Origin: an uncultured Lachnospiraceae bacterium
GTDB lineage: Bacteria; Bacillota; Clostridia; Lachnospirales; Lachnospiraceae
Direction of reading: 5' to 3'
Length of the DNA: 49,017 nt
Assembly: GCA_910579495.1 (NCBI GenBank)
Contig: CAJTVD010000002.1
Span: 139,184 to 188,200, forward strand
Shown: piece after piece, positions 25,244 to 33,134 of the stretch
Numbering within the stretch: the first letter of the stretch is position 1
How the letters are laid out: each line of letters starts with the position of its first letter
Program-made: the position numbers and the translations under genes
Notes under the pieces: model-generated
The model's database searches: none
Told to the model about the DNA's origin: nothing
The model's input: only the letters and a program-made list of their open reading frames with translations

Positions 25244-25272
25244 TTGACATTCCCTTTTATCATCTGTAAACT
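25244..25272 (+). promoter_or_regulatory. promoter of the ABC-F gene
   Basis: TTGACA at 25244-25249 and TAAACT at 25267-25272 with a 17-base spacer lie 40 bases upstream of the ABC-F ATG. The -10 box is imperfect. Confidence 0.6.
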
Positions 25273-25311
25273 ATGGTAAGCGGCTAATAAATATAAGAAG
25301 GAAGTGACGCA

Positions 25312-27216
25312 ATGATTCTATCATGCCAAAATATATCAAAAGCTTTTAATGAACAAACCGTACTCTCACATATCTCCTTCCATCTGGAGGATTATGAAAA
25401 AGCTGCCATTGTCGGTATCAACGGCGCGGGAAAAACCACCCTGCTGCGCATTATCGTAGGGGAAATGGCTGCAGATGAAGGAATCTCTGTGCTCTCTAAA
25501 GGGAAAACCCTGGGCTACCTTGCCCAGAACCAGGATGTGGGCAGCGAAGCCAGCATCTATGACGAGCTTCTTTCTGTAAAAGCGCATATCATTGCCATGG
25601 AAGAAAAAATCAGAAAAACAGAGCTTTCCATGAAACAGGCATCAGGCAGGGAACTGGAGCTTTTGATGGAGGAATACGCCCGTCTTACCCATGCCTTTGA
25701 AATGGAGGATGGGTACGCCTGCCGCAGCGAAATCACCGGCGTGCTCAAAGGGCTGGGCTTTACCGAAGAAGAATTTTCCAAAAAAATCTCCACCCTTTCC
25801 GGCGGCCAGAAAACCCGCGTGGCATTGGGCCGTCTCCTTCTGGTGCGCCCTGACCTGGTCATCCTGGATGAGCCTACCAACCACCTGGATTTAAATTCTA
25901 TCGCCTGGCTGGAAAACTATCTTCTGAATTATAAAGGCGCAGTGCTTATCGTATCCCATGACCGCTATTTTCTGGATAAAATCGCAGGGAAGGTCATTGA
26001 AATCGACCAGGCCAAAGCGACCTCCTTTACAGGAAACTATTCCGATTATGCAATCAAAAAAGAACAGCTCCGCGCCGCCGCCCTCAATGCCTACTTCAAA
26101 CAGCAGCAGGAAATCAAACACCAGGAGGCGGTAATTGAGAAATTAAGGTCCTTTAACCGGGAGAAATCTATCAAAAGAGCGGAAAGCCGGGAAAAAATGC
26201 TCAGCAAAATAGAAGTACTGGATAAACCTACCCAGGCAAGGACAGATATCCATATGAAGCTGGTCCCCAAAGTAGTAAGTGGTAATGATGTGCTCCATAT
26301 AGAAGGGCTTGCCAAAGCCTTTGGGAACCAGGAGCTATTTTCAGATATCAGCATGGATTTAAAGCGCGGGGAACATGTCGCCATAATCGGCGATAACGGC
26401 ACTGGCAAAACTACCATATTAAAAATCATTAACGGGCTGTTGGAAACAGATGCCGGCAAGATTGTCCTGGGCGCAAAGGTCCATATTGGTTATTATGACC
26501 AGGAGCACCATGTACTCCATGGGGAGAAAACCTTATTTGAAGAAATCTCCGATGCCTATCCCTACTTAAATAATACGGAAATCCGCAATACCCTTGCAGC
26601 TTTTCTTTTTACTGGCGAAGATGTTTATAAACGGATCTGTGATTTAAGCGGCGGGGAGAGGGGGCGTATGTCCCTTGCCAAGCTTATGCTGTCTGAATCC
26701 AATTTCCTGATACTGGACGAGCCTACCAACCACCTGGACATCACCTCCAAGGAGATTCTGGAAGACGCCCTAAACGCCTATGAGGGTACTGTGCTTTACG
26801 TATCCCACGACCGCTACTTTATCAACCGCACCGCCACCCGTATTCTGGACCTATCGGAAGGGAAGCTTACCGGCTATCTGGGTAATTATGATTATTACCT
26901 TGAAAAAAAAGATGCCCTGGCAACGCCTTCCGGCACCACTTCCGTGACGAAAGCAAACGCCCCCACGGAAAACAAACTGGACTGGCAGGCGAAAAAGGAA
27001 CAGCAGGCAAAAGCAAGGAAAAAAGAAAATGATTTGAAAAAATGCGAAGAAGCCATTGCCAGGCTGGAGGCACAGCTTTCCGAAATTGAAAATACCATGC
27101 TTGTGCCGGAAGTGGCAACCAACATGGCAAAGCTCCAGGAACTGGCAGCCCAGCAGGAAAACTTAAACAAAGAACTCCTTACCATGTATGAGCAATGGGA
27201 AGCTCTTGCAAATTAA
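25312..27216 (+). CDS. ABC-F family ATPase (YdiF/Uup-like)
   Basis: A 634-residue soluble protein with two ABC cassettes and no TM segments, the ABC-F layout of ribosome-acting ATPases. The first cassette has Walker A GINGAGKTT (about 35-43) and LSGGQKTRVALGRLLL; the second has GDNGTGKTT and LSGGERGRMSLAKLML. Both are followed by LDEPTNHLD. The lysine-rich C-terminal coiled coil (about 540-630) is typical of the YdiF/Uup branch. B. subtilis ydiF also neighbours rex (ydiH), which supports this branch. GAAGGAAG lies upstream of the ATG. The family includes both housekeeping translation factors and antibiotic-protection proteins; the branch and context favour housekeeping. Confidence 0.9.
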   Translation: MILSCQNISKAFNEQTVLSHISFHLEDYEKAAIVGINGAGKTTLLRIIVGEMAADEGISVLSKGKTLGYLAQNQDVGSEASIYDELLSVKAHIIAMEEKIRKTELSMKQASGRELELLMEEYARLTHAFEMEDGYACRSEITGVLKGLGFTEEEFSKKISTLSGGQKTRVALGRLLLVRPDLVILDEPTNHLDLNSIAWLENYLLNYKGAVLIVSHDRYFLDKIAGKVIEIDQAKATSFTGNYSDYAIKKEQLRAAALNAYFKQQQEIKHQEAVIEKLRSFNREKSIKRAESREKMLSKIEVLDKPTQARTDIHMKLVPKVVSGNDVLHIEGLAKAFGNQELFSDISMDLKRGEHVAIIGDNGTGKTTILKIINGLLETDAGKIVLGAKVHIGYYDQEHHVLHGEKTLFEEISDAYPYLNNTEIRNTLAAFLFTGEDVYKRICDLSGGERGRMSLAKLMLSESNFLILDEPTNHLDITSKEILEDALNAYEGTVLYVSHDRYFINRTATRILDLSEGKLTGYLGNYDYYLEKKDALATPSGTTSVTKANAPTENKLDWQAKKEQQAKARKKENDLKKCEEAIARLEAQLSEIENTMLVPEVATNMAKLQELAAQQENLNKELLTMYEQWEALAN

Positions 27217-27228
27217 CAATAGATAGCA

Positions 27229-27257
27229 CGCTTTAAAGAAGCGCGCTTTAAAGAAGC
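27229..27257. repeat. tandem 14-nt repeat
   Basis: CGCTTTAAAGAAGC occurs at 27229-27242 and 27244-27257, 15 bases apart, between the ABC-F stop and the terminator. Confidence 0.7.
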
Positions 27258-27269
27258 CCCCGTAAGAAA

Positions 27270-27306
27270 GGGAAAGCCCGGAAAATACCCTGGCTTTCCC
27301 TTTTTT
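27270..27306 (+). terminator. intrinsic terminator after the ABC-F gene
   Basis: GGGAAAGCC and GGCTTTCCC form a nine-base-pair stem with a 13-base loop followed by TTTTTT. On the other strand the stem is followed by a weaker U-rich stretch, so it probably also stops transcripts leaving icd. Confidence 0.85.
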
Positions 27307-27358
27307 GTCCAATGCCCCCTGCGGCCAGCCTGGAAAGCAGCCGCCCCGGCGGAGGGGA

Positions 27359-28564
27359 TTATAAACGGTCCAGGGTTTCCCTGATCGCCTTAATGAAATC
27401 CAGGCTGTTTAAAATAACAGGATTTTCACAGGTGGAGATCAAAGAAAGGCTCTTTGTCATTTTGCCGTCCTCCACGGTTTTAATGCAGGCACGTTCCAGC
27501 TTATCCGCAAAGGCTGCCAGTTGGGGAATCCTATCCAGCTCCCCTCTCTTGCGCAGTGCTCCCGTCCATGCAAAAATTGTGGCAATGGAGTTGGTAGAGG
27601 TTTCCTCTCCCTTTAAATGCTTATAGTAGTGGCGCTGAACAGTTCCATGGGCCGCCTCATATTCATAAACGCCGCTGGGAGACACCAGCACGGAAGTCAT
27701 CATGGAAAGATCCCCGTAAGCAGTAGCCACCATATCGGACATCACATCCCCGTCATAGTTCTTGCACGCCCAGATAAAGCCACCCTCAGAACGGATCACC
27801 CGCGCCACCGCATCGTCAATCAGGGTATAAAAATACTCAATGCCAAGATTCTCAAATTTCTCTTTATATTCTTCCTCATAAATTTCCTGGAAAATATCCT
27901 TAAAGGTATGGTCGTACTTTTTGGAAATGGTATCCTTGGTGGAAAACCACAAATCCTGCTTTGTATCAATGGCATAGCCAAAGCACGCCCTTGCAAAGCT
28001 GGAAATGGAGTCCTTGGTATTATGGATGCCCTGGATAATCCCCTCCCCTCCAAAGTTATGTATCAGCTCCCTGGTCTGTGTCCCATCTTCCGCGGTAAAC
28101 ACCAGCTCCGCCTTTCCCCTGCCGGGGATTTTGATCTCCGCATTCTTATACACATCCCCATAGGCATGGCGGGCAATCGTAATGGGCTTGGTCCAGTTTT
28201 TCACATAAGGCACAATACCCTTGATCAAAATCGGCGCACGGAAAACCGTTCCGTCCAAAATCGCACGGATCGTCCCGTTAGGGCTTTTCCACATTTCCTT
28301 CAAATGATACTCGTCCATTCTCGCACCATTAGGCGTAATAGTGGCGCATTTAACTGCTACCCCATACTTTTTCGTGGCATTGGCGCTGTCCACCGTCACC
28401 TGGTCATTGGTTTCATCCCTGTGGGCAAGCCCTAAATCATAATACTCCGTTTTCAGGTCAATATAAGGGAGCAGCAGCTCATCCTTAATCATCTGCCAGA
28501 GTATTCTGGTCATTTCATCTCCGTCCATCTCCACCAGGGGGGTTGTCATTTTAATTTTTTCCAT
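27359..28564 (-). CDS. icd: NADP-dependent isocitrate dehydrogenase (type II)
   Basis: A 401-residue enzyme of the eukaryote-like (subfamily II) isocitrate dehydrogenases, converting isocitrate to 2-oxoglutarate with NADP. The N-terminal MTTPLVEMDGDEMTR, the substrate motif SPNGTIRAILDGTVFR, and KNYDGDVMSDMVA...GSLGLMTS-type segment (here AYGDLSMMTSVLVSPSG), followed by YEYEAAHGTVQRHY, are all present; length is standard. GAGGT precedes the ATG. It is the last gene of the operon with the candidate Re-citrate synthase and a GntR regulator, indicating a route from acetyl-CoA and oxaloacetate to 2-oxoglutarate for glutamate synthesis. The aconitase needed between them is not in this window. Confidence 0.95.
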   Translation of the reverse strand: MEKIKMTTPLVEMDGDEMTRILWQMIKDELLLPYIDLKTEYYDLGLAHRDETNDQVTVDSANATKKYGVAVKCATITPNGARMDEYHLKEMWKSPNGTIRAILDGTVFRAPILIKGIVPYVKNWTKPITIARHAYGDVYKNAEIKIPGRGKAELVFTAEDGTQTRELIHNFGGEGIIQGIHNTKDSISSFARACFGYAIDTKQDLWFSTKDTISKKYDHTFKDIFQEIYEEEYKEKFENLGIEYFYTLIDDAVARVIRSEGGFIWACKNYDGDVMSDMVATAYGDLSMMTSVLVSPSGVYEYEAAHGTVQRHYYKHLKGEETSTNSIATIFAWTGALRKRGELDRIPQLAAFADKLERACIKTVEDGKMTKSLSLISTCENPVILNSLDFIKAIRETLDRL

Positions 28565-28653
28565 TTTACCTCATTTCCGCGCATTCCCGGACATCTCCTT
28601 GTATAGATGCCAACACGCCAGTTTTTCATAATTCTGCTTATCTCCTATGGACT

Positions 28654-29385
28654 CTATTTTAAATCATTTTTGTGATTTTTCAACTCCAAAGAGCCATCTT
28701 CCGTTTTAAAAATATCATACAGCCCGTTTTTCACCATGTTGTCATAGGCATTGACCATATGGAGGGTGGCAAGCTGCCCTGCCTCATCCGCTTTTCCCGC
28801 TTTCACCGCCTCCATGATCTTCCGGTGCTCCTCATTAGAGGCAATCCCCCTTTCCCTGGTGGACAGGGTCTTTTTCCTGATCCTGATTACATAGTGGTGG
28901 AAATCCTGTAAAAGATTCTCCAGCATTTTAGAATCACATGCCTCATAAAGAATCTGGTGAAAACGGTTGTCCAGATCCGCCATCTGCTCCATATGCCCTT
29001 TGGAGGCGTGGAAACTGGCAAGGTAAACATTTTCCTCCATCTCATCCAACTGCTCCGGCGTAATATGCTCTGTGGCCAGCCGGGCACACATACCCTCCAG
29101 GGAAGAACGGATCATATATATATCCTTCACATCCTTGGCAGTAATACCCGTCACATATGCCCCCTTGTTTGGCACGATCTGTATCAGCCCTTCCAGTTCA
29201 AGCTGGCGGAAAGCCTCCCTTACCGGCGTGCGGCTCACTCCCAGCTCCTCGCCAATAGCAACCTCACGCAGTTCCTCATGCTCCTTATATTTTCCATTCA
29301 GAATGTCCTCCCGCAGCTTATGGAACACTCTGCCCCGCAGGGAGTATTTGTCTGTTACCTCCTGCTTTACATCATACTTACTCAT
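28654..29385 (-). CDS. GntR family (FCD/FadR subfamily) transcriptional regulator
   Basis: A 243-residue regulator. The winged helix (about 10-80) contains GEELGVSRTPVREAFRQLEL, the standard GntR recognition helix; the all-helical FCD ligand domain (about 90-230) contains the metal/ligand-type Asp and His residues (DLDNRFHQ and later NEEHRKI...H). The ATG at 29385 overlaps the stop of the preceding enzyme gene (TAATG) and has GGGGAG upstream. Its position between the citrate-synthase-like gene and icd indicates a local regulator. FCD proteins sense carboxylates such as citrate or related acids, which fits. A perfect palindrome over the operon promoter is its likely target. Confidence 0.9.
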   Translation of the reverse strand: MSKYDVKQEVTDKYSLRGRVFHKLREDILNGKYKEHEELREVAIGEELGVSRTPVREAFRQLELEGLIQIVPNKGAYVTGITAKDVKDIYMIRSSLEGMCARLATEHITPEQLDEMEENVYLASFHASKGHMEQMADLDNRFHQILYEACDSKMLENLLQDFHHYVIRIRKKTLSTRERGIASNEEHRKIMEAVKAGKADEAGQLATLHMVNAYDNMVKNGLYDIFKTEDGSLELKNHKNDLK

Positions 29386-30803
29386 TACTGCTCCCCGATC
29401 CATACACCAAGCTCCCTGCAGGCAATGGCAATCTGCCCACACAGCTCCTGGTCCGTCAGAACTGTCACACGTCCGTCCTCATACTGCTTATCCACCCACT
29501 TTTTCACTTCCGCCACCACAGGGTTTGATTTATCAATCTGTTTCTCATCTTTCAGCTTAAAGTACGTGTTAATCCAATGGGCGATTCCCGCCAGCCCGGA
29601 AGTATTGGAAACCGCACACAGCACCGGACGGTTCAAAAACTTGTCCGTGTCAAAAATATTATAAATTTCCTCGTTCTTCAGCAGGCCGTCCGCATGGATG
29701 CCCGCCCGGGTAACATTAAAATTCTTTCCCGCAAAGGGCGTCCGGTCGGGAATGTGATAGCCGATTTCCCTCTCATAATACTCTGCAAGCTCTGTGATCA
29801 CCGTAGTATCCATACCATTCAGCCCGCCCTTGAGCTGGGCATACTCAAATACCATAGCCTCTAAGGGCGTATTGCCTGTGCGCTCGCCAATGCCAAAGAG
29901 GGAAGTGTTCACCCCCGAACACCCATACAGCCAGGCGGTTGTAGAATTCACCACTGCTTTGTAAAAATCATTATGCCCATGCCACTCAATCAGCTCATGG
30001 GGCACCCCCGCATGGGTATGCAGCGCATAAATAATCCCCTGCACGCTTCTGGGGATTACCGCGCCAGGATAATTCACCCCATATCCCATGGTATCGCAGG
30101 CACGCACCTTGATGGGAATCTGGTACTCCTTCATCAGTTTCATTAATTCCAGGCAAAAAGGTACCACATAGCCATAAATGTCCGCCCTGGTAATATCCTC
30201 CAAATGGCACCGGACGCTGATCCCTTCCTCCAGGCATTCCCTGACAACGCTCAGATAATGCTCCATGGCCTGCCTTCTGGTCATCTTAAGCTTAAGGAAA
30301 ATATGGTAATCAGAACAGCTTACCAGTATCCCTGTCTCCTTCATCCCAATCTCCCGCACCAGCTTAAAATCCTCCTTGCTGGCGCGTATCCAGCTTGTGA
30401 CCTCCGGAAACTGATATCCCTTCTCCATACATTTATAAACCGCATCCCTGTCCTTTTTGCTGTATAGGAAAAATTCGCTGGCACGTATCATCCCATTGGG
30501 TCCCCCCAGCCTGTGAAGATAATCATATATCCTCACAATCTGTTCCGTACTGTAAGGTGCCCGGGATTGCTGCCCGTCCCTAAAAGTCGTATCCGTGATC
30601 CAGATTTCCTTAGGCATATTGTGGGGAACAATCCTGTCGTTAAAAGGGATCTTCGGCACCTCCGAATACGGAAACATATTCCTGAAAACATTAGGCTTCT
30701 CCACATCGTCCAGTATATACATATGTTCTTCGATTTCCAGCAGATTACTCTTCGTATTTAATGACACAGGACGATTCATAAAAAGATTATTCTCGTCAGC
30801 CAA
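29385..30803 (-). CDS. homocitrate/isopropylmalate synthase family; probable Re-citrate synthase
   Basis: A 472-residue DRE-TIM metallolyase that should condense acetyl-CoA with a 2-oxoacid. The metal-binding and catalytic motif TDTTFRDGQQS is at about 70-80, the His-x-His metal site is in EWHGHNDF, and FGIGERTGNTPLE follows. The family includes isopropylmalate synthase, homocitrate synthase and the anaerobic (R)-citrate synthase of Clostridium kluyveri. Linkage to icd, and the lack of leuCD or lysine genes nearby, favour the citrate role; this is inference. The start is a TTG at 30803 with GGAGGAGAG six bases upstream; an in-frame ATG further upstream overlaps the promoter and operator. First gene of the operon. 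Confidence 0.75.
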   Translation of the reverse strand: MADENNLFMNRPVSLNTKSNLLEIEEHMYILDDVEKPNVFRNMFPYSEVPKIPFNDRIVPHNMPKEIWITDTTFRDGQQSRAPYSTEQIVRIYDYLHRLGGPNGMIRASEFFLYSKKDRDAVYKCMEKGYQFPEVTSWIRASKEDFKLVREIGMKETGILVSCSDYHIFLKLKMTRRQAMEHYLSVVRECLEEGISVRCHLEDITRADIYGYVVPFCLELMKLMKEYQIPIKVRACDTMGYGVNYPGAVIPRSVQGIIYALHTHAGVPHELIEWHGHNDFYKAVVNSTTAWLYGCSGVNTSLFGIGERTGNTPLEAMVFEYAQLKGGLNGMDTTVITELAEYYEREIGYHIPDRTPFAGKNFNVTRAGIHADGLLKNEEIYNIFDTDKFLNRPVLCAVSNTSGLAGIAHWINTYFKLKDEKQIDKSNPVVAEVKKWVDKQYEDGRVTVLTDQELCGQIAIACRELGVWIGEQ

Positions 30804-30842
30804 ATTTCTCTCCTCCCTCCCGATATTACTATCGCCAAATCC

Positions 30843-30860
30843 TTGTATAATTGTATACAA
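30843..30860. promoter_or_regulatory. 18-nt palindromic operator over the -10 box
   Basis: TTGTATAATTGTATACAA has perfect seven-base arms (TTGTATA/TATACAA) around ATTG. Its right part, TTGTATACAA, matches the kind of site bound by FCD-type GntR proteins. It covers the -10 box, so binding would block RNA polymerase. Confidence 0.75.
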
Positions 30861-30878
30861 TACCCCCGGTTCTGTCAA
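30850..30878 (-). promoter_or_regulatory. promoter of the citrate synthase-gntR-icd operon
   Basis: On the minus strand a consensus TTGACA (30878-30873) is followed after exactly 17 bases by TACAAT (30855-30850), 46 bases upstream of the TTG start codon. A palindrome overlaps the -10 box. Confidence 0.8.
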
Positions 30879-31035
30879 TAGGTTAATTGATTTTCGGGCA
30901 TCCTCTGCCTTCCCATATAGCTCCCTCCCAGGCGGCTGCAGGGCGGATATAGCCGCCGCATCAATGAAAAGGCCGCCTTGTCTGCCACATGGAGAACGGA
31001 CGGCTCTACTTCGCCCACTGCAGAATCTACCAATA

Positions 31036-31947
31036 CTATTTTAGCAATCTGTCAACCTGGACCATACCCCAACCCTGTTTGTTCCAGGGTTCATTTAAAT
31101 CCCGGGAAGTGTACAATAATTTCTGCTTCGCCTGGCTGTTGGTATAGAAAGGGTACTTTTGCAATAAAAGCGCCAGCCCGCCGGAAACAATGGGAGTTGC
31201 CATGGACGTACCGCTCTTGGCAATATACGGATTTCTGTAATAGCGCCCCCGTTTCGAAATACCTGCATTACAGGAAACAATATCGGTTCCCGGCGCAACC
31301 ACATCGGGCTTTTTCAGGGCGTATGGGCTTGGTCCCCGGCTGGAATAGTTTTCACAAAGGTTATCAGCATTGCCAAAGTATCCTCCTTCATGGCAGCCCA
31401 CAGTAATCACCTGTTTTCTTGCCCCAAGAGGTGAGATTGTCATAGGCTTTGGCCCCATATTGCCTGCGGCGCAAACTACTACAATCCCCCTCTCCCATGC
31501 CTCGTCCACCAGATTTACCAACCTCCCCATCCGGTCTTTGTCTGTGCCCTCGTCCATGCCTATGGATATATTCAGGATACGGATATCATACTCCTTCTGC
31601 TTATCCAGCACCCATTCCATTCCCTCTACCATCCCCTCCACATGGCCGTCTCCCCTGTAATCCAGGACCTTTCCTACCACCAGCCTGCCAAAGGGAGCAA
31701 TCCCTCTGTATTTACCTCCAGACACTTTGCCGCTTCCACATATACAGCCAGCCACATGGGTTCCATGCCCGCTGTCGTCATAAACCGTTCTTTTTCCATT
31801 TACAAAATCCCTGAAAGCTATAATTCTATTATCAAAATCAGGGTGGAAAGCCACCCCAGTATCAAGCATTGCTATGGTTACACCTTTATTCCCACAGGAA
31901 TATACCAGCTCGTCGCTGCACCCAACCTGTCGTCTTACCCGAAGCAT
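31036..31947 (-). CDS. S8 family serine peptidase (intracellular-type subtilase)
   Basis: A 303-residue subtilisin-fold protease with the full triad: Asp29 in MLDTGV, His61 in DDSGHGTHVAG and Ser248 in SGTSMATPIVSG; the oxyanion Asn is in VCAAGNMGP. There is no signal peptide and almost no propeptide, so it resembles cytoplasmic (ISP-like) subtilases or ones exported by other means. The C-terminus ends just after the catalytic core. The ATG at 31947 is preceded by GGGAG and six T residues, with GGGAG lying inside the descending arm of a stem-loop. It is separated from the operon downstream by 232 bases and from the Rpn gene upstream by about 130. Confidence 0.92.
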   Translation of the reverse strand: MLRVRRQVGCSDELVYSCGNKGVTIAMLDTGVAFHPDFDNRIIAFRDFVNGKRTVYDDSGHGTHVAGCICGSGKVSGGKYRGIAPFGRLVVGKVLDYRGDGHVEGMVEGMEWVLDKQKEYDIRILNISIGMDEGTDKDRMGRLVNLVDEAWERGIVVVCAAGNMGPKPMTISPLGARKQVITVGCHEGGYFGNADNLCENYSSRGPSPYALKKPDVVAPGTDIVSCNAGISKRGRYYRNPYIAKSGTSMATPIVSGGLALLLQKYPFYTNSQAKQKLLYTSRDLNEPWNKQGWGMVQVDRLLK

Positions 31948-31985
31948 AAAAAACTCCCGGCTTTTTTACTATCATATGCCGGGAG
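31948..31985 (-). promoter_or_regulatory. terminator-like hairpin containing the subtilase RBS
   Basis: In minus-strand RNA CUCCCGGC pairs with GCCGGGAG across a 16-base loop, immediately followed by UUUUUU and then the subtilase AUG. The second arm contains the GGGAG ribosome binding sequence. As drawn, it is both a plausible intrinsic terminator and a cap on translation initiation. Confidence 0.7.
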
Positions 31986-32005
31986 TTTTTGAACAGTTCT
32001 ATCTT
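31954..32005. repeat. hairpin repeat, copy A
   Basis: About 52 bases align without gaps to 33083-33134 at roughly 41 of 52 positions, most differences being transitions. The aligned part includes the stem-loop and the following TTTTTGAA-AGTTCT. The two copies are in the same orientation and flank the second Rpn gene. Confidence 0.75.
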
Positions 32006-32080
32006 TGTTAAATTTTCAGGTTCTATGGGATGATTAATAGATCCTGCCAAAGATTGCCATCATATGGCATTCACCATTCA

Positions 32081-32950
32081 TTAATTCAAGACTTCTTTCT
32101 TCTTTAATTTGAGCACAGTTTCAAGGGGAAGGCCTGTTCGCTCCGCAATAACACGTTCATCCAAAAGCCCAATCAGGCTCTCTGCTATTTCTCTCCTCTC
32201 TTCTTCCCTTCCTTCTTCTCTTCCTCTGTCCACCAGTTTCTGCCCCAATCTTGTCATTCCTATTACCTCCGTTAATTCATCCATTTCTGCTGCATCCAAA
32301 AATTTGTCTGCCATCACATATAATACCGCTTCGATCTTATCAAGCTGCTCCTGGTCAGCCAGCATGGTATTCTGCGTAATCTGGTACGCCGCCTTTACTC
32401 TTTCTTTCAAAGGCATTTCCCCATCCATCAGTAAACATAGGGTCAAAAGGACCAGATCCTCTTTTTCAGGTTTTTCACCGTTCTCCTGCTTTCTTTGGAT
32501 CCCTTTGATCAGAAGGTCAGCGCTATAGCTACTCATGGTGACCGGCTGAATATGGAAGGTATTGATCCCTTCTGTAAATTCCGTCCTTGGGTTCTTGATA
32601 TTTCCTGAAAATAATACATAAGTGGTGACAGCTACCTTATGCTGATAGCTTGCCAGTGCCTCATATACACGGAACCGTTTCAAGTCCCCCACTCCCCCAT
32701 TTCTGCTCTGAAATTCAAAATGAACCCAGGAACCGTCCTCCATGACGAAGTTAAAATCTTCATGAAATTTTTTAATATCCATCTGCACCAGCTCTGTTGC
32801 CGCCGTCCCTACCGCCTTTTTCGTAATGCCAAAATAGGGCAAAAGCTCCTCCGAGAAAAAAAGAAAAGCTGTTTTCAGCGCCAGATCTTCATGCTGTATA
32901 GCGGAATCTCCTTCTGCTTCCATAAAGTTCCTCAAATTGTCTTTGCACAT
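32081..32950 (-). CDS. Rpn family PD-(D/E)XK nuclease / putative transposase
   Basis: A 289-residue protein with the PD-(D/E)XK transposase/Rpn pattern: Asp65 (HEDFNF), then Glu79-x-Gln81 (WVHFEFQSRN) and Arg92/Arg94 with Tyr96 in the following helix. A long helical middle is followed by an Arg/Glu-rich linker (DRGREEGREEERRE) and a small C-terminal helix-turn-helix-like tail (ERTGLPLETVLKLKKKE). It is a different subfamily from the Rpn gene at 1640-2599, with little side-by-side identity. AAGGA six bases upstream supports the ATG. Homologous hairpin repeats lie on both sides. Confidence 0.8.
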   Translation of the reverse strand: MCKDNLRNFMEAEGDSAIQHEDLALKTAFLFFSEELLPYFGITKKAVGTAATELVQMDIKKFHEDFNFVMEDGSWVHFEFQSRNGGVGDLKRFRVYEALASYQHKVAVTTYVLFSGNIKNPRTEFTEGINTFHIQPVTMSSYSADLLIKGIQRKQENGEKPEKEDLVLLTLCLLMDGEMPLKERVKAAYQITQNTMLADQEQLDKIEAVLYVMADKFLDAAEMDELTEVIGMTRLGQKLVDRGREEGREEERREIAESLIGLLDERVIAERTGLPLETVLKLKKKEVLN

Positions 32951-33076
32951 ACTAATCCTTTCATTTAAATTATATCAACCGCCCAATATCTGAAAACATA
33001 CTTTTTTTTGTATATATTTTATTATATTTACAATATCCCTTATTGTCAATATGAACTATCAAAATCTACCTTAAAT

Positions 33077-33115
33077 ATAAAATTCCCGGCACATTTATTA
33101 CCATGTGCCAGGAAT
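33077..33115 (-). terminator. intrinsic terminator of the sortase/LRR operon
   Basis: Minus-strand RNA forms a 12-bp stem, AUUCCUGGCACA with UGUGCCGGGAAU (one G-U pair), around a ten-base loop, followed by UUUAUAUUU. It starts 17 bases past the stop of the second LRR gene. Confidence 0.8.
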
Positions 33116-33134
33116 TTTTGAATAGTTCTGTTTA
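33083..33134. repeat. hairpin repeat, copy B
   Basis: Direct-orientation homolog of 31954-32005 at about 79% over 52 bases. This copy includes the terminator and reaches the stop codon of the LRR gene. Confidence 0.75.

Noticed and set aside
27617..28435. Plus-strand open frame of 272 codons opposite icd
   Set aside because: It is antisense to a strongly conserved enzyme and has no family features.
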